Shown: positions 21,849 to 32,239 of the stretch, piece by piece
Layout: the number at the start of each line of letters is the position of its first letter
How positions within the stretch are numbered: the stretch's first letter is position 1
Source of the DNA: Tragulus kanchil
Taxonomy: Eukaryota > Chordata > Mammalia > Artiodactyla > Tragulidae
Length of the DNA: 64,000 nt
Assembly (NCBI GenBank): GCA_022376925.1
Contig: JAIOJX010000004.1
Coordinates: 122,971,123 to 123,035,122, forward strand
Direction: 5' to 3'
Notes under the pieces: model-generated
Database searches by the model: none
What the model saw: the letters and a program-made list of their open reading frames with translations, nothing else
What the model was told of the DNA's origin: nothing
Made by a program: the position numbers and the translations under genes

Positions 21849-22712
21849 ATCCAGATTCAATTTAGAAAGTGGTATTGTGGCAATGTAATTAACCAAGTCA
21901 AGAATGTGGAGTATTTCACAGGTAATTATGATGAAATTGCTTCAGTATATGTCATTAAAAAAAAAAAAGCTGTTATAGGTTTAAAGAGAGGGAAACAGAC
22001 TTAAGAAACACGCTGCCTATCTTAACCTGGGCTCTCGAAGAAGTAAAGACCAAAGCAAGAATTAAGATGCCAATGGTTCCTTTGGGTTGTGCGACCTCTG
22101 GTGATTAGGAGGGAAGAAAAGAGAGGAAAGGGCAGAGGACGCACAGCATTCCGTTGTCACGTGGCCTCTGTCATCCCGTGAGCGGCGGAGACACACTGCA
22201 GCCGGCCCTGCCCAGTGGCGGCCTTGGCTCAGGACGTCTCCAGCTGGCCGTGGGGAGAAAGCACACCTCGGATGGTCTGCTGAAGAAGAATGAAGAAGCA
22301 GTTCATTTGCCTGCTTCCCTGATGTCTCTTGTTTCTCATGGTCAGATTTTCCCTTTCAGGCAGCTAACTCTCGTGCACTTGCGTTGTTTGATCCCAGTCT
22401 TCCAGGCTTTTCAGGATGTTAGATCCAAGAGCTGATGAGCTGGTGTTTCACCCAAGACCCAAAGAGGCATGCCAACCAAGAAGGGAAAAGGAGGTCAGTT
22501 GAGGGCATCTAAGAAGATAGCTTAAGTTTGTGTCTTAAAACTGTTTACCCTTTTCTCACTTAGATCCTCTCACACCTTACCAGTATTCCCAGCTCCCAAA
22601 CGACAGTATGGGGATTCCTCTTCCTTCCTTGAGAAGAAAAATGTCCTCACTCTTTCCCTGTCAGGAGGGGTTCAGGTCCGACTCGCCGTAAATTCTTCAT
22701 GATCTCACAAAA
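21849..22712. other. No recognised feature
   Basis: Non-duplicated sequence with an A run at 21957-21968 and a moderately GC-rich patch at 22140-22260. No gene is supported. Confidence 0.5.
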
Positions 22713-22787
22713 GGAAGGCGAGAGTTAAAACAAGTATCATTGCCAACTCCCATGGCTTATTTCAAGGCAGTCAGTTTCTCAATGTTG

Positions 22788-22800
22788 CCACCAGGGGGAG
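22788..22800 (+). promoter_or_regulatory. CTCF-like motif
   Basis: CCACCAGGGGGAG fits the CTCF core except for A at the C position. Weak evidence on its own. The same motif is repeated at 23995-24007 in the second copy of the duplication. Confidence 0.25.
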
Positions 22801-22914
22801 ACATTGGACAAGCCGGCTTCCTCAGGCTCTTGAGTAAGGATGGTGGATACGTAGTCAGTTATGAGATAATTGGTATAAGACTTTGGAAAATGGTTCCCAT
22901 TAAAAGTATACTTA

Positions 22915-22920
22915 GTGCTC

Positions 22921-22971
<51 letters not shown>

Positions 22972-23018
22972 GGCCCCTGCGCAAGGATGACACGCAAATT
23001 CGTGAAGCGTTCCATATT
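22915..23018 (+). ncRNA. RNU6: U6 snRNA retrocopy (probable pseudogene)
   Basis: From GTGCTCGCTTCGGCAGCACA to GCGTTCCATATT, all 104 bases match mammalian U6 as I know it, including the ACAGAGA box and the AGC catalytic triad region. The functional gene's T terminator is replaced by a long A run (23019-23038), and 'aaaagtatacttag' occurs on both sides (22902-22915 and about 23035-23048). These are the marks of L1-mediated retroposition. I see no U6-type PSE or TATA box upstream, so transcription is unlikely despite the perfect sequence. Confidence 0.93.
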
Positions 23019-23105
23019 AAAAAAAAAAAAAAAAAAAAGTATACTTAGTAAAGTGTTGTTTAAAAATATCTACTTTCAAAATCTTTAGCTTTTGTGGTGG
23101 GGTTG

Positions 23106-23305
23106 GGGCTTCCCAGGTGGTGCATTGGTAGAGAATCTGCCTGCCAATGCAGGAGACACAGGTTTGACCCCTGGGCTGGGAAGATTCCCTGGAGAAGAAA
23201 ATGGCAAACCACTTCAATAGTCTTACATGGAGAATTCCATGGACAAAGGAACCTGGCAGGCTACAGTCCACAGGGTTGCAGAGTCAAATACGACTGAGCA
23301 CACAC
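23106..23305 (+). mobile_element. Bov-tA SINE
   Basis: Sense Bov-tA with head 'gggcttcccaggtggtgcat', core 'gaaaatggcaaaccacttca' and end 'atacgactgagcacacac', followed by a short CA run. Confidence 0.93.
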
Positions 23306-23339
23306 ACACATGCAAGATAGAAACAAAATATATTTTGAG

Positions 23340-23600
23340 TACAAATAATTTCTTTTCATATCATTTCAAAACACTTATTAGAAGATTGAGCACCCTTCCC
23401 TATGCTGGGTCTTGGAGCTACAAAGACAAGTAAGACATCAAAGCCCTCATAAGCCAGCGAAGAAGAAAAGACACATAAAAGTGATTACAGTATAGTCTGC
23501 TAAATATAAAGATTTTTAAATAGATGTTGGAATATGGAGAAGGACCTAGCTTCAGGAAGAATACTCAAGGAAGATTCTCAGATTAGATGACATTTTAGTG
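23340..23600 (+). repeat. L2-like LINE relic
   Basis: The sequence 'cctatgctgggtcttggagc', 'acaaagacaagtaagacatc' and the following 'gattacagtatagtctgcta' resemble the 3' part of ancient L2 elements. Diverged. Confidence 0.45.
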
Positions 23601-24121
23601 GATGATCAATAGGCGCTCTCCACATTTGTTCTTGAAACATAGTGCCCTGTCTGTTTTTACCACTTTTATTAGTAACAGAAATCCAGAGCAGTATTCCTTC
23701 CCTCATTCACAAGCCCGAAAATGCTGTGTGCTGAAAAAGCAACTGATATTTGGCTCTGGAGGCAGGCAGGAAACAGAGCCTAGTGGGGAAGAACTAAGTG
23801 GAAATCCCCTGCTCTGAAAGTACACTGCTTTGGGAAACTGTTGTCATGAAATAATTCAACACAAGTGTTCTTGGGACCCTTTGCTCTTTTCCGGAAAAGC
23901 AGAATATTCAGGGATGCCTGGAAGGCGAGAGTTAAAACAAGTATCATTGCCAACTCCCATGGCTTATTTCAAGGCAGTCAGTTTCTCAATGTTGCCACCA
24001 GGGGGAGACATTGGACAAGCCGGCTTCCTCAGGCTCTTGAGTAAGGATGGTGGATACGTAGTCAGTTATGAGATAATTGGTATAAGACTTTGGAAAATGG
24101 TTCCCATTAAAAGTATACTTA

Positions 24122-24127
24122 GTGCTC

Positions 24128-24178
<51 letters not shown>

Positions 24179-24225
24179 GGCCCCTCGGCAAGGATGACAC
24201 GCAAATTCGTGAAGCGTTCCATATT
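24122..24225 (+). ncRNA. RNU6: U6 snRNA retrocopy (second copy)
   Basis: The same retrocopy as 22915-23018 with its A tail and flanking duplications, repeated by tandem duplication 6. It differs by one dinucleotide swap: CCCCTCGGCAAGG where the first copy and the U6 consensus have CCCCTGCGCAAGG. The swap lies in the U4/U6-pairing 3' half. Confidence 0.92.
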
Positions 24226-24312
24226 AAAAAAAAAAAAAAAAAAAAGTATACTTAGTAAAGTGTTGTTTAAAAATATCTACTTTCAAAATCTTTAGCTTTT
24301 GTGGTGGGGTTG

Positions 24313-24512
24313 GGGCTTCCCAGGTGGTGCATTGGTAGAGAATCTGCCTGCCAATGCAGGAGACACAGGTTTGACCCCTGGGCTGGGAAGATTCCCTGGA
24401 GAAGAAAATGGCAAACCACTTCAATAGTCTTACATGGAGAATTCCATGGACAAAGGAACCTGGCAGGCTACAGTCCACAGGGTTGCAGAGTCAAATACGA
24501 CTGAGCACACAC
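24313..24512 (+). mobile_element. Bov-tA SINE (second copy)
   Basis: Same insertion as 23106-23305, repeated by tandem duplication 6. Confidence 0.93.
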
Positions 24513-24546
24513 ACACATGCAAGATAGAAACAAAATATATTTTGAG

Positions 24547-24807
24547 TACAAATAATTTCTTTTCATATCATTTCAAAACACTTATTAGAAGATTGAGCAC
24601 CCTTCCCTATGCTGGGTCTTGGAGCTACAAAGACAAGTAAGACATCAAAGCCCTCATAAGCCAGCGAAGAAGAAAAGACACATAAAAGTGATTACAGTAT
24701 AGTCTGCTAAATATAAAGATTTTTAAATAGATGTTGGAATATGGAGAAGGACCTAGCTTCAGGAAGAATACTCAAGGAAGATTCTCAGATTAGATGACAT
24801 TTTAGTG
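24547..24807 (+). repeat. L2-like LINE relic (second copy)
   Basis: Second copy of the relic at 23340-23600 within duplication 6. Confidence 0.45.
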
Positions 24808-25129
24808 GATGATCAATAGGCGCTCTCCACATTTGTTCTTGAAACATAGTGCCCTGTCTGTTTTTACCACTTTTATTAGTAACAGAAATCCAGAGCAGTA
24901 TTCCTTCCCTCATTCACAAGCCCGAAAATGCTGTGTGCTGAAAAAGCAACTGATATTTGGCTCTGAGGCAGGCAGGAAACAGAGCCTAGTGGGAAGAACT
25001 AAGTGGAAATCCCCTGCTCTGAAAGTACACTGCTTTGGGAAACTGTTGTCATGAAATAATTCAACACAAGTGTTCTTGGGACCCTTTGCTCTTTTCCGGA
25101 AAAGCAGAATATTCAGGGATGCCTCAGTT

Positions 25130-25375
25130 TGTGATGTCTTCTTTGAGTTAGTGGGAACCATGGAAACATTTTAAATAGAAGGGGGACACGGTCAGATTCA
25201 CATCAGAAAAATGAGAGTAGCACTTCTAAGAAAAGTGGATTAGAGGAGATCCTAGGAGAAGCATGGACAGTTGTTAGGGGCTTATTGAAATAGTCTAGGT
25301 GACAGGTTATGTGGATGAGAATTTGAGCAGTAGTGGAGGGAGGAGAGAAGCCCCAGGTGTACATACCACATAAAA
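25130..25375 (+). repeat. L2-like LINE relic
   Basis: Segments such as 'gatcctaggagaagcatgga', 'cttattgaaatagtctaggt' and 'gatgagaatttgagcagtag' follow the order of L2 3' sequence and continue the relic seen upstream. Repeated about 26255-26501. Confidence 0.4.
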
Positions 25376-25550
25376 TACTCAGCCTTGGTGATGAACCGAC
25401 ATAATGTGATACAATCAGCTATATATCTACCATCTTACCTGTTTTCTATTTGGCCCATAAGTTTTATGTTCCATTTTTCTTCATGTCTTATCTTTCTTTG
25501 GAATATCCAAATACTTTTAATTTTCCCATTGTTTTCTTTATTAACTTGCC

Positions 25551-25665
25551 CAGTTGCTCAGTCATGTCCAACTCTTTGCAACCCCATGGAGTGGAGCATG
25601 CCAGGCTTCCCTGTCCTTCACCATCTCCTGGAGTTTGCTTAATCTTTTGTCCATTGAGTTATGAC
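25551..25665 (-). mobile_element. BovB LINE 3' end, short
   Basis: Minus-strand BovB terminus: 'cagttgctcagtcatgtcca', 'ccctgtccttcaccatctcc', and 'ttttgtccattgagttatga'. About 115 bases only. Confidence 0.82.
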
Positions 25666-25849
25666 TTATTGGCTATACATAATTTTTATGTTATATCATA
25701 TATTGATTATTGCAGATTATTGGTTATATATTGAATTGCACATTGGTTATTACATATGTTATTTATATATTTTTAGGATTATACTACTCATGAAAACATT
25801 CAAACTGGACTTACATAATCTGATATACATGATTGATTTTACCATTTTC

Positions 25850-25958
25850 ATTTTTCTATTAACATCAGTATCTGGGTCATCTGTGGGTATAGTTCTATCA
25901 TTTTTCCATTTAATTATGGATATTTTCTTGCTTATTACATATCAATTGATTGTATGCC
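25850..25958 (-). repeat. Old L1 3' UTR relic
   Basis: The order 'gtctgggtcatctgtggg'-type segment, 'ttccatttaattatggatat', 'tcttgcttattacatat', 'ttgattgtatgcc' parallels old L1 3' UTRs in reverse. Repeated at about 26976-27085. Diverged. Confidence 0.35.
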
Positions 25959-26676
25959 TGTCTCCACTTTTTTTGGCCCTGTCTGTTTTACCACTTTTAT
26001 TAGTAACAGAAATCCAGAGCAGTATTCCTTCCCTCATTCACAAGCCCGAAAATGCTGTGTGCTGAAAAAGCAACTGATATTTGGCTCTGGAGGCAGGCAG
26101 GAAACAGAGCCTAGTGGGGAAGAACTAAGTGGAAATCCCCTGCTCTGAAAGTACACTGCTTTGGGAAACTGTTGTCATGAAATAATTCAACACAAGTGTT
26201 CTTGGGACCCTTTGCTCTTTTCCGGAAAAGCAGAATATTCAGGGATGCCTCAGTTTGTGATGTCTTCTTTGAGTTAGTGGGAACCATGGAAACATTTTAA
26301 ATAGAAGGGGGACACGGTCAGATTCACATCAGAAAAATGAGAGTAGCACTTCTAAGAAAAGTGGATTAGAGGAGATCCTAGGAGAAGCATGGACAGTTGT
26401 TAGGGGCTTATTGAAATAGTCTAGGTGACAGGTTATGTGGATGAGAATTTGAGCAGTAGTGGAGGGAGGAGAGAAGCCCCAGGTGTACATACCACATAAA
26501 ATACTCAGCCTTGGTGATGAACCGACATAATGTGATACAATCAGCTATATATCTACCATCTTACCTGTTTTCTATTTGGCCCATAAGTTTTATGTTCCAT
26601 TTTTCTTCATGTCTTATCTTTCTTTGGAATATCCAAATACTTTTAATTTTCCCATTGTTTTCTTTATTAACTTGCC

Positions 26677-26790
26677 CAGTTGCTCAGTCATGTCCAACTC
26701 TTTGCAACCCCATGGAGTGGAGCATGCCAGGCTTCCCTGTCCTTCACCATCTCCTGGAGTTTGCTTAATCTTTTGTCCATTGAGTTATGA
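26677..26790 (-). mobile_element. BovB LINE 3' end, short (second copy)
   Basis: Same insertion as 25551-25665, repeated by tandem duplication 7. Confidence 0.82.
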
Positions 26791-27264
26791 CTTATTGGCT
26801 ATACATAATTTTTATGTTATATCATATATTGATTATTGCAGATTATTGGTTATATATTGAATTGCACATTGGTTATTACATATGTTATTTATATATTTTT
26901 AGGATTATACTACTCATGAAAACATTCAAACTGGACTTACATAATCTGATATACATGATTGATTTTACCATTTTCCTTTTTTCTATTAACATCAGTATCT
27001 GGGTCATCTGTGGGTATAGTTCTATCATTTTTCCATTTAATTATGGATATTTTCTTGCTTATTACATATCAATTGATTGTATGCCAAATAGGTTAAAAAC
27101 AACAGGTGGGTAGAGCCTTCACCAGAGAGAGCTCCCCCTCTCCTCTCTTGTTTAGTTGCTAAGCAGAGGGAATGCGGGCTTATCAGGGTTTGAGGAAAAG
27201 GGAAGCTGGGTTGCAGTTTGTCTCTGCCCTGTTTCCTCAGAAGGAACCACTTTGTTCTTAACAG

Positions 27265-27456
27265 CAGGGGTCTCCAACCTCCAGGATCTAATGCCTGATG
27301 ATCCGAGGTGCAGTTGATGTAGTAATAATAGACATAAAGCACACGATAAATGTGCTCGAGTCATCCTGAAAGCATCCACTCCCCACCCAACCCTTCCGTG
27401 GGAAAATTTTCTTCCACGAAATTGGTCCCTGGTGCCAAAAAGGTTGGGGAACGCTG
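27265..27456. mobile_element. Non-autonomous hAT-type element (MITE)
   Basis: Terminal inverted repeats CAGGGGTCTCCAACCT (27265-27280) and AGGTTGGGGAACGCTG (27441-27456) pair at 13 of 16 positions. They are flanked by 8-bp direct repeats CTTAACAG and CTTTTCAG (6 of 8), the target size of hAT transposons. The interior ('aatgcctgatgatccgagg', 'ccctggtgccaaaaagg') matches a common mammalian Charlie-like MITE. No transposase coding. Confidence 0.75.
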
Positions 27457-27694
27457 CTTTTCAGTGAGAGCCATGCTGGTCTCCACCTGCAGCTCCGAAG
27501 ACCCAGGGACATCAGGTCTGTCTGCCCTTCAGAGGGTGTCTCTGCCGCCCCAGAGCCTCCTACGCTGCTCCTAACAGATGCCTGCCTGGAGGGAGACCCT
27601 GCTACCTCAGGGCTACAGTTACCCTCTTTGTTTTTAGACAATCCAGTAGCCACAACGGATGAATCCTCAGCTAAGTTCTCATTTATGATCTAAT
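27457..27694. other. No recognised feature
   Basis: Moderately GC-rich unique sequence with no gene or named repeat seen. Confidence 0.5.
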
Positions 27695-28380
27695 TATTAA
27701 AATTTTTTGTTAAGGTGTGACTGACATGTAAAAATCCAAACATATTTAATATATACAACTAAATGGGTTTGGGGATAAGTGTAGACGTGAGAAACCATCA
27801 CCATGAGATCCATAAACATATGTGTCACTTCCCAAAGTTTTCTCTTGCCCTCTTTTTCATCATCCTCGTCATCATTATTTGAGGAAATAAATCTTAGCAA
27901 ATTTTGATTGGAGAATTGATTTGCATTTAAAGTAATTATTGATAGGTGAGGGCTTACTATTGCCATTTTATTATTCTCTGACTATATGGCAGTTCTTTTG
28001 TTCTTTTTTAACTTTCTTGCTGTCGTCTTTTGTGATTTGGTGATTTTTTCCCCCCATTGGCCAAAATTTATTTTAATGGTTCCAAGTTAAGTTAGGGAAG
28101 GTGGTGGGACATGTCTATTCGCTGGTGTCCAGAAGAAGAAAGAGTATTGGTGAACAAGTAGCCAGTTTTCTACTACAAACTATTGATCTGATGACCACAT
28201 GGTCATTTTGTTATTCAGCTTCTACATTCTACACTCTTACACCTCATTCATGTGACCGGATCATAATTTATTTAAGCATGTTCCCACTGATGGTTGGGTG
28301 GGTTGTTTTAACCTCTTGGCTGTTGTCAATAAACTTATTATAAACTTTCATGTACATATATTTTGGAGAAAAAAATGCCC
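27695..28380 (-). repeat. Old L1 fragments
   Basis: Segments 'tatatacaactaaatgggtt', 'aaaccatcaccatgagatcc', 'taaagtaattattgatagg', and 'ggttgttttaacctcttggc' followed by 'aactttcatgtacatata' match successive parts of old mammalian L1 in reverse. No coding capacity is retained. Confidence 0.6.
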
Positions 28381-28451
28381 TCATTTTAAATGGGCTTGGT
28401 GATTTTTTTTTTTTTTCTGATAGTATGCTTTTATTTCTTTCTGAATCTTTA

Positions 28452-28731
28452 AACTTTTTTCTTTTTAAATTTTGGCCTCTTTTATTGGTTTTTCATTTAT
28501 TTATTCTCATCCATCTTTATTCTTTGGCCTGTGTGGGTCTCCCATTGCAATGGCCTCTCTCGTTGCAGAGCACCGGCTCTGGGCGCACGCGCTCCAGAGC
28601 ACTGGCTCGTAACTGGACACATCCGTCCAGCCACTCTGCGGTACGTGGGATCTCTCTGGGCCAGGGATTGAACCAGTTTCCCTTGCACTTTAAGGCAGAC
28701 TCTTTACCCACTGGATCACCTGGGAAGCCCC
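28452..28731 (-). mobile_element. tRNA-Glu-derived SINE, form B
   Basis: Minus-strand element with head 'ggatcacctgggaagccc' at the right edge. Target-site duplications TTTCTGAATCTTTA and TTTCTCAATCTTTT (28438-28451 and 28732-28745) differ at a few positions. Confidence 0.87.
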
Positions 28732-28973
28732 TTTCTCAATCTTTTGTATATCTCCTACAGTTTTTCCTTTTGTGATTTCCATGGAGCTTATCAAAAACAG
28801 TTATAACAGTCTTTTAACCTGATAATAAATCTAGAGCATCTTATAACAGTCTATTTTAAGCTGATATTTTAAAAATAATTTATAAGCTGTAGAGAAAATC
28901 CTTGCATATCTTAAACTCCCTCTCTTCCTTTTTTCCCCCCTCTCTTCCTTTTTAAAGGAGTCAAAGAGGTCAG

Positions 28974-29413
28974 TGTGATGCCTGGCTGTTTGTCTAAGCT
29001 GGAACTGGCTCTCACGCCAGGTTGGCTGGAATCATTGAACCCCTTTTGTGAACTCAGACTGTATTTGTCTGAGCCTAGATAGGAGCTAATCCCTGGCCTT
29101 TTTCTCCATCTTCATCATAAAGAGGATTCCTCACCTTTGCTCTAAATCATGAGAGTTGTGCCCTTGATTAAAATATATCACAGAGTCTAAATGGTAGTGT
29201 TTCATTTCTTGCCGACCTTAAAGTGTTTCCTGGGGATACTCTTCTATCCCCCTTCCAGTGTCTATGCTGGAACCTTTTCCCTATCTTTTCTTACTTTAAT
29301 AAACTTTTCACTGCACGAAGCCAAGTCTTTTGATCCCAATGTGAATTTTTCTCCATTGGAGATTAATAATCCGATACCATTCATGGTAACCTACCATCAT
29401 CTATCACCTATCA
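28974..29413 (+). mobile_element. Gammaretrovirus-like LTR
   Basis: A TG...CA-bounded block of about 440 bases with an AATAAA signal at 29298-29303, ending CA two bases before a proline-tRNA primer-binding site. It is an endogenous class I (gamma) LTR; the left boundary is a guess. No gag, pol or env coding is seen, and no partner LTR lies within the window apart from the duplicated segment, so this is a solo or truncated relic. Confidence 0.65.
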
Positions 29414-29415
29414 TA

Positions 29416-29433
29416 TGGGGGCTCGTCTGGGAT
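29416..29433 (+). promoter_or_regulatory. Retroviral primer-binding site (tRNA-Pro)
   Basis: TGGGGGCTCGTCTGGGAT is complementary to the 3' end of proline tRNA, with one change from the common gammaretroviral form (CTGG for CCGG). It lies two bases after the LTR end, as expected for initiation of minus-strand DNA synthesis in the ancestor. Confidence 0.85.
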
Positions 29434-29822
29434 CCTCAAGACAAGGGACATAAGTGGAAGGTACTGTATACTGTATGCACCCAGGAACGTAAGAAGTTGT
29501 TTCTCCTTAGTGTTGGTATGGGAAACATTCTGAAAAGATACTCTTGCACACTGGTTGGCATCAGAGATGGGAGCTTCACAAAGTTCCAAGACCCCCAACC
29601 CCTTGGACTGTTTTCCGAAAAACTGGGATAGATTTGACCCTCAGAGCTTCAAGAAGACACGCCTGACTTTCTTTTGCAAATACACATGGCCACAATATCC
29701 GCTGGAAAATACTGAACATTGGCTAGTTAAAGGGTCTCTCAATTACAGTACTGTTTGAGAATTAGATTTGTTCTGTAAAAAGCAAAGAAAATGGGTAGAA
29801 GTGACAAAAAAAAAAAAAAAAA
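29434..29822 (+). other. ERV leader relic ending in an A tract
   Basis: Sequence after the primer-binding site, presumably the untranslated leader. It carries no recognisable gag start and runs into 17 A residues (29806-29822). A 146-codon open frame starting at 29191 crosses LTR, primer-binding site and leader, so it is not a viral gene. Confidence 0.45.
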
Positions 29823-30182
29823 GGGGCTTCCTAAGAAGACAACTTTTTAGTCAAGATGGCAAACTGAGGATACGTTTGTCTCTCCTCACTGCCTCATTAA
29901 ACTCATAGCCAATGAATAATAAATATTAAATCAAAGCAAATATAATGGGAGAGATGTTTCAACAGATGAGCTATGTGAGTTACTGTTGCAAGTTGGGAAA
30001 GATAAGAGAGGAAGAATTTGAAACCCAAGGTGGGAAAATACAGTGACAGAGGGAGTCTTCTGTCATGGCCGCCCCCCAGTGGTGACCTTGCTAACAGGTA
30101 GAGATGGGGTGCTGAAGTCACCATGTTTACTAAGAGGCTGCCTGGAAAACCTGTGCCCGCTGTCTCCCCACTCCTCCTTTTA

Positions 30183-30530
30183 TGTCTGAGCCTAGATAGG
30201 AGCTAATCCCTGGCCTTTTTCTCCATCTTCATCATAAAGAGGATTCCTCACCTTTGCTCTAAATCATGAGAGTTGTGCCCTTGATTAAAATATATCACAG
30301 AGTCTAAATGGTAGTGTTTCATTTCTTGCCGACCTTAAAGTGTTTCCTGGGGATACTCTTCTATCCCCCTTCCAGTGTCTATGCTGGAACCTTTTCCCTA
30401 TCTTTTCTTACTTTAATAAACTTTTCACTGCACGAAGCCAAGTCTTTTGATCCCAATGTGAATTTTTCTCCATTGGAGATTAATAATCCGATACCATTCA
30501 TGGTAACCTACCATCATCTATCACCTATCA
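30183..30530 (+). mobile_element. Gammaretrovirus-like LTR (5'-cut second copy)
   Basis: Right part of the LTR at 28974-29413, starting at the junction of tandem duplication 8. It would look like a second, truncated LTR but has no 5' terminus, so it should not be paired with the first as a provirus. Confidence 0.7.
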
Positions 30531-30532
30531 TA

Positions 30533-30550
30533 TGGGGGCTCGTCTGGGAT
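30533..30550 (+). promoter_or_regulatory. Retroviral primer-binding site (second copy)
   Basis: Identical to 29416-29433, copied by tandem duplication 8. Confidence 0.85.
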
Positions 30551-31959
30551 CCTCAAGACAAGGGACATAAGTGGAAGGTACTGTATACTGTATGCACCCA
30601 GGAACGTAAGAAGTTGTTTCTCCTTAGTGTTGGTATGGGAAACATTCTGAAAAGATACTCTTGCACACTGGTTGGCATCAGAGATGGGAGCTTCACAAAG
30701 TTCCAAGACCCCCAACCCCTTGGACTGTTTTCCGAAAAACTGGGATAGATTTGACCCTCAGAGCTTCAAGAAGACACGCCTGACTTTCTTTTGCAAATAC
30801 ACATGGCCACAATATCCGCTGGAAAATACTGAACATTGGCTAGTTAAAGGGTCTCTCAATTACAGTACTGTTTGAGAATTAGATTTGTTCTGTAAAAAGC
30901 AAAGAAAATGGGTAGAAGTGACAAAAAAAAAAAAAAAAAGGGGCTTCCTAAGAAGACAACTTTTTAGTCAAGATGGCAAACTGAGGATACGTTTGTCTCT
31001 CCTCACTGCCTCATTAAACTCATAGCCAATGAATAATAAATATTAAATCAAAGCAAATATAATGGGAGAGATGTTTCAACAGATGAGCTATGTGAGTTAC
31101 TGTTGCAAGTTGGGAAAGATAAGAGAGGAAGAATTTGAAACCCAAGGTGGGAAAATACAGTGACAGAGGGAGTCTTCTGTCATGGCCGCCCCCCAGTGGT
31201 GACCTTGCTAACAGGTAGAGATGGGGTGCTGAAGTCACCATGTTTACTAAGAGGCTGCCTGGAAAACCTGTGCCCGCTGTCTCCCCACTCCTCCTTTTAT
31301 GTCTCCATTTGAGAGCAGGTGGCTGGAATTTACGTCCTGAATAAAAACTGGGAAGTTTTTTTCCTTAAGGAACTTGAATATACAAGGAAAACTGGGGGCT
31401 ACTGGCATGCGTGCTGATGCTTTTCAGTTATGTTTTTCATTCTTCCTTCTAAAATCTTGTTAATGGATAAACTTTGCTATGTATATGACTTTTACGCAGT
31501 CTTCCTATTCAAGAAAAAACTAGTGGTAAAATGATGTTGAAATTATACTTTAGCAGAAAGACAAAACATGAATCATTGTCAACAGAAATGAAGACTGTTC
31601 AGACATTCAGTGGCTCAGATGTTTTCCTTCTTGTGTGCAATTTCTGAGTAAGTTACTTGAGGATGTCGAGAAGGAAATAAAGATGGGAGCACATAAATAG
31701 AATATGTAGGCTTTGGATGAAGGATAGAACTTGGGAAAAACCAGGAGTATTTAGAAACTCTGTGCTGGGAGGAGGGAAGAACAAATAAAAATCTACGTCT
31801 TAAAGCCAACGTCCAAATATGAAGCAAACAGACAAAAATGCTGATGACTTTGAGGAATGAATAACCTGTAAGAAGGGAGAATCCATTAGTTTCTAAACTT
31901 CAGGATAATTTGGACATGAGAGAAGGAAATGGAATCCAGGTCATTGCTTGGGCCTATAT

Positions 31960-32166
31960 TAGTATTAACCTCTCAGTTGTGTCCAACTCTTTGCGGCCCC
32001 ATTGACTGCAACCTGTCAGGCTCCTCTGTCCATGGAATTCTCCAGGCAAGAATACTGGAGTGGGTAGCCTTTCCCTTCTGCAGGGGATCTTCCCAACCCA
32101 AGGATCAAACCCGGGTATCCTGAACTGAAGGCAGATTCTTTACCATCTGAGCCACCAGGGAACCCC
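31960..32166 (-). mobile_element. Bov-tA SINE
   Basis: Minus-strand element from 'ctcagttgtgtccaactctt' to head 'ctgagccaccagggaacccc'. The flanks 'cttgggcctatattag' and 'cttgggcctgtgatatttta' are a slightly altered target-site duplication. Confidence 0.92.
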
Positions 32167-32239
32167 ACTTGGGCCTGTGATATTTTAGTGACCAATATTA
32201 CATAGACTAACAATATAAATGTATCTTATTTTCAATTTT

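Larger units (their letters stand above)
22713..25125. repeat. Tandem duplication 6 (~1.21 kb x 2)
   Basis: Copy 1 is 22713-23919 and copy 2 is 23920-25125, offset 1207, the longest unit seen. The junction is nearly blunt. Copies differ by a CG/GC swap inside the U6 copy and by single G losses near 24966 and 24991. The unit contains a U6 retrocopy, a Bov-tA and an L2-like relic. Its last ~275 bases are used again by duplication 7. Confidence 0.97.
24851..27085. repeat. Tandem duplication 7 (~1.125 kb x 2)
   Basis: Copy 1 matches 24851-25958 and copy 2 is 25976-27085, with 17 junction bases (25959-25975) that belong to neither continuation. Because copy 1 starts inside duplication 6, about 270 bases occur three times (23644-23919, 24851-25125, 25976-26245). 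The unit carries an L2-like relic (25130-25370), a BovB 3' end and an AT-rich tail. Confidence 0.96.
29066..31299. repeat. Tandem duplication 8 (~1.117 kb x 2)
   Basis: Copy 1 is 29066-30182 and copy 2 is 30183-31299, with no differences noticed by eye. The junction shares TGTCT with both flanks. It copies most of the LTR, the primer-binding site, the leader, an A tract (29806-29822) and about 360 bases beyond. Confidence 0.97.

Noticed and set aside
29191..29631. 146-codon open frame (repeated at 30308-30748)
   Set aside because: It runs across the LTR, its polyadenylation signal, the primer-binding site and the leader, so it cannot be a retroviral gene. The repeat is due to duplication 8.
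28974..30530. A short provirus bounded by two LTRs
   Set aside because: The second LTR is a 5'-cut duplicate created by tandem duplication 8 and has no 5' terminus. There are no internal genes.
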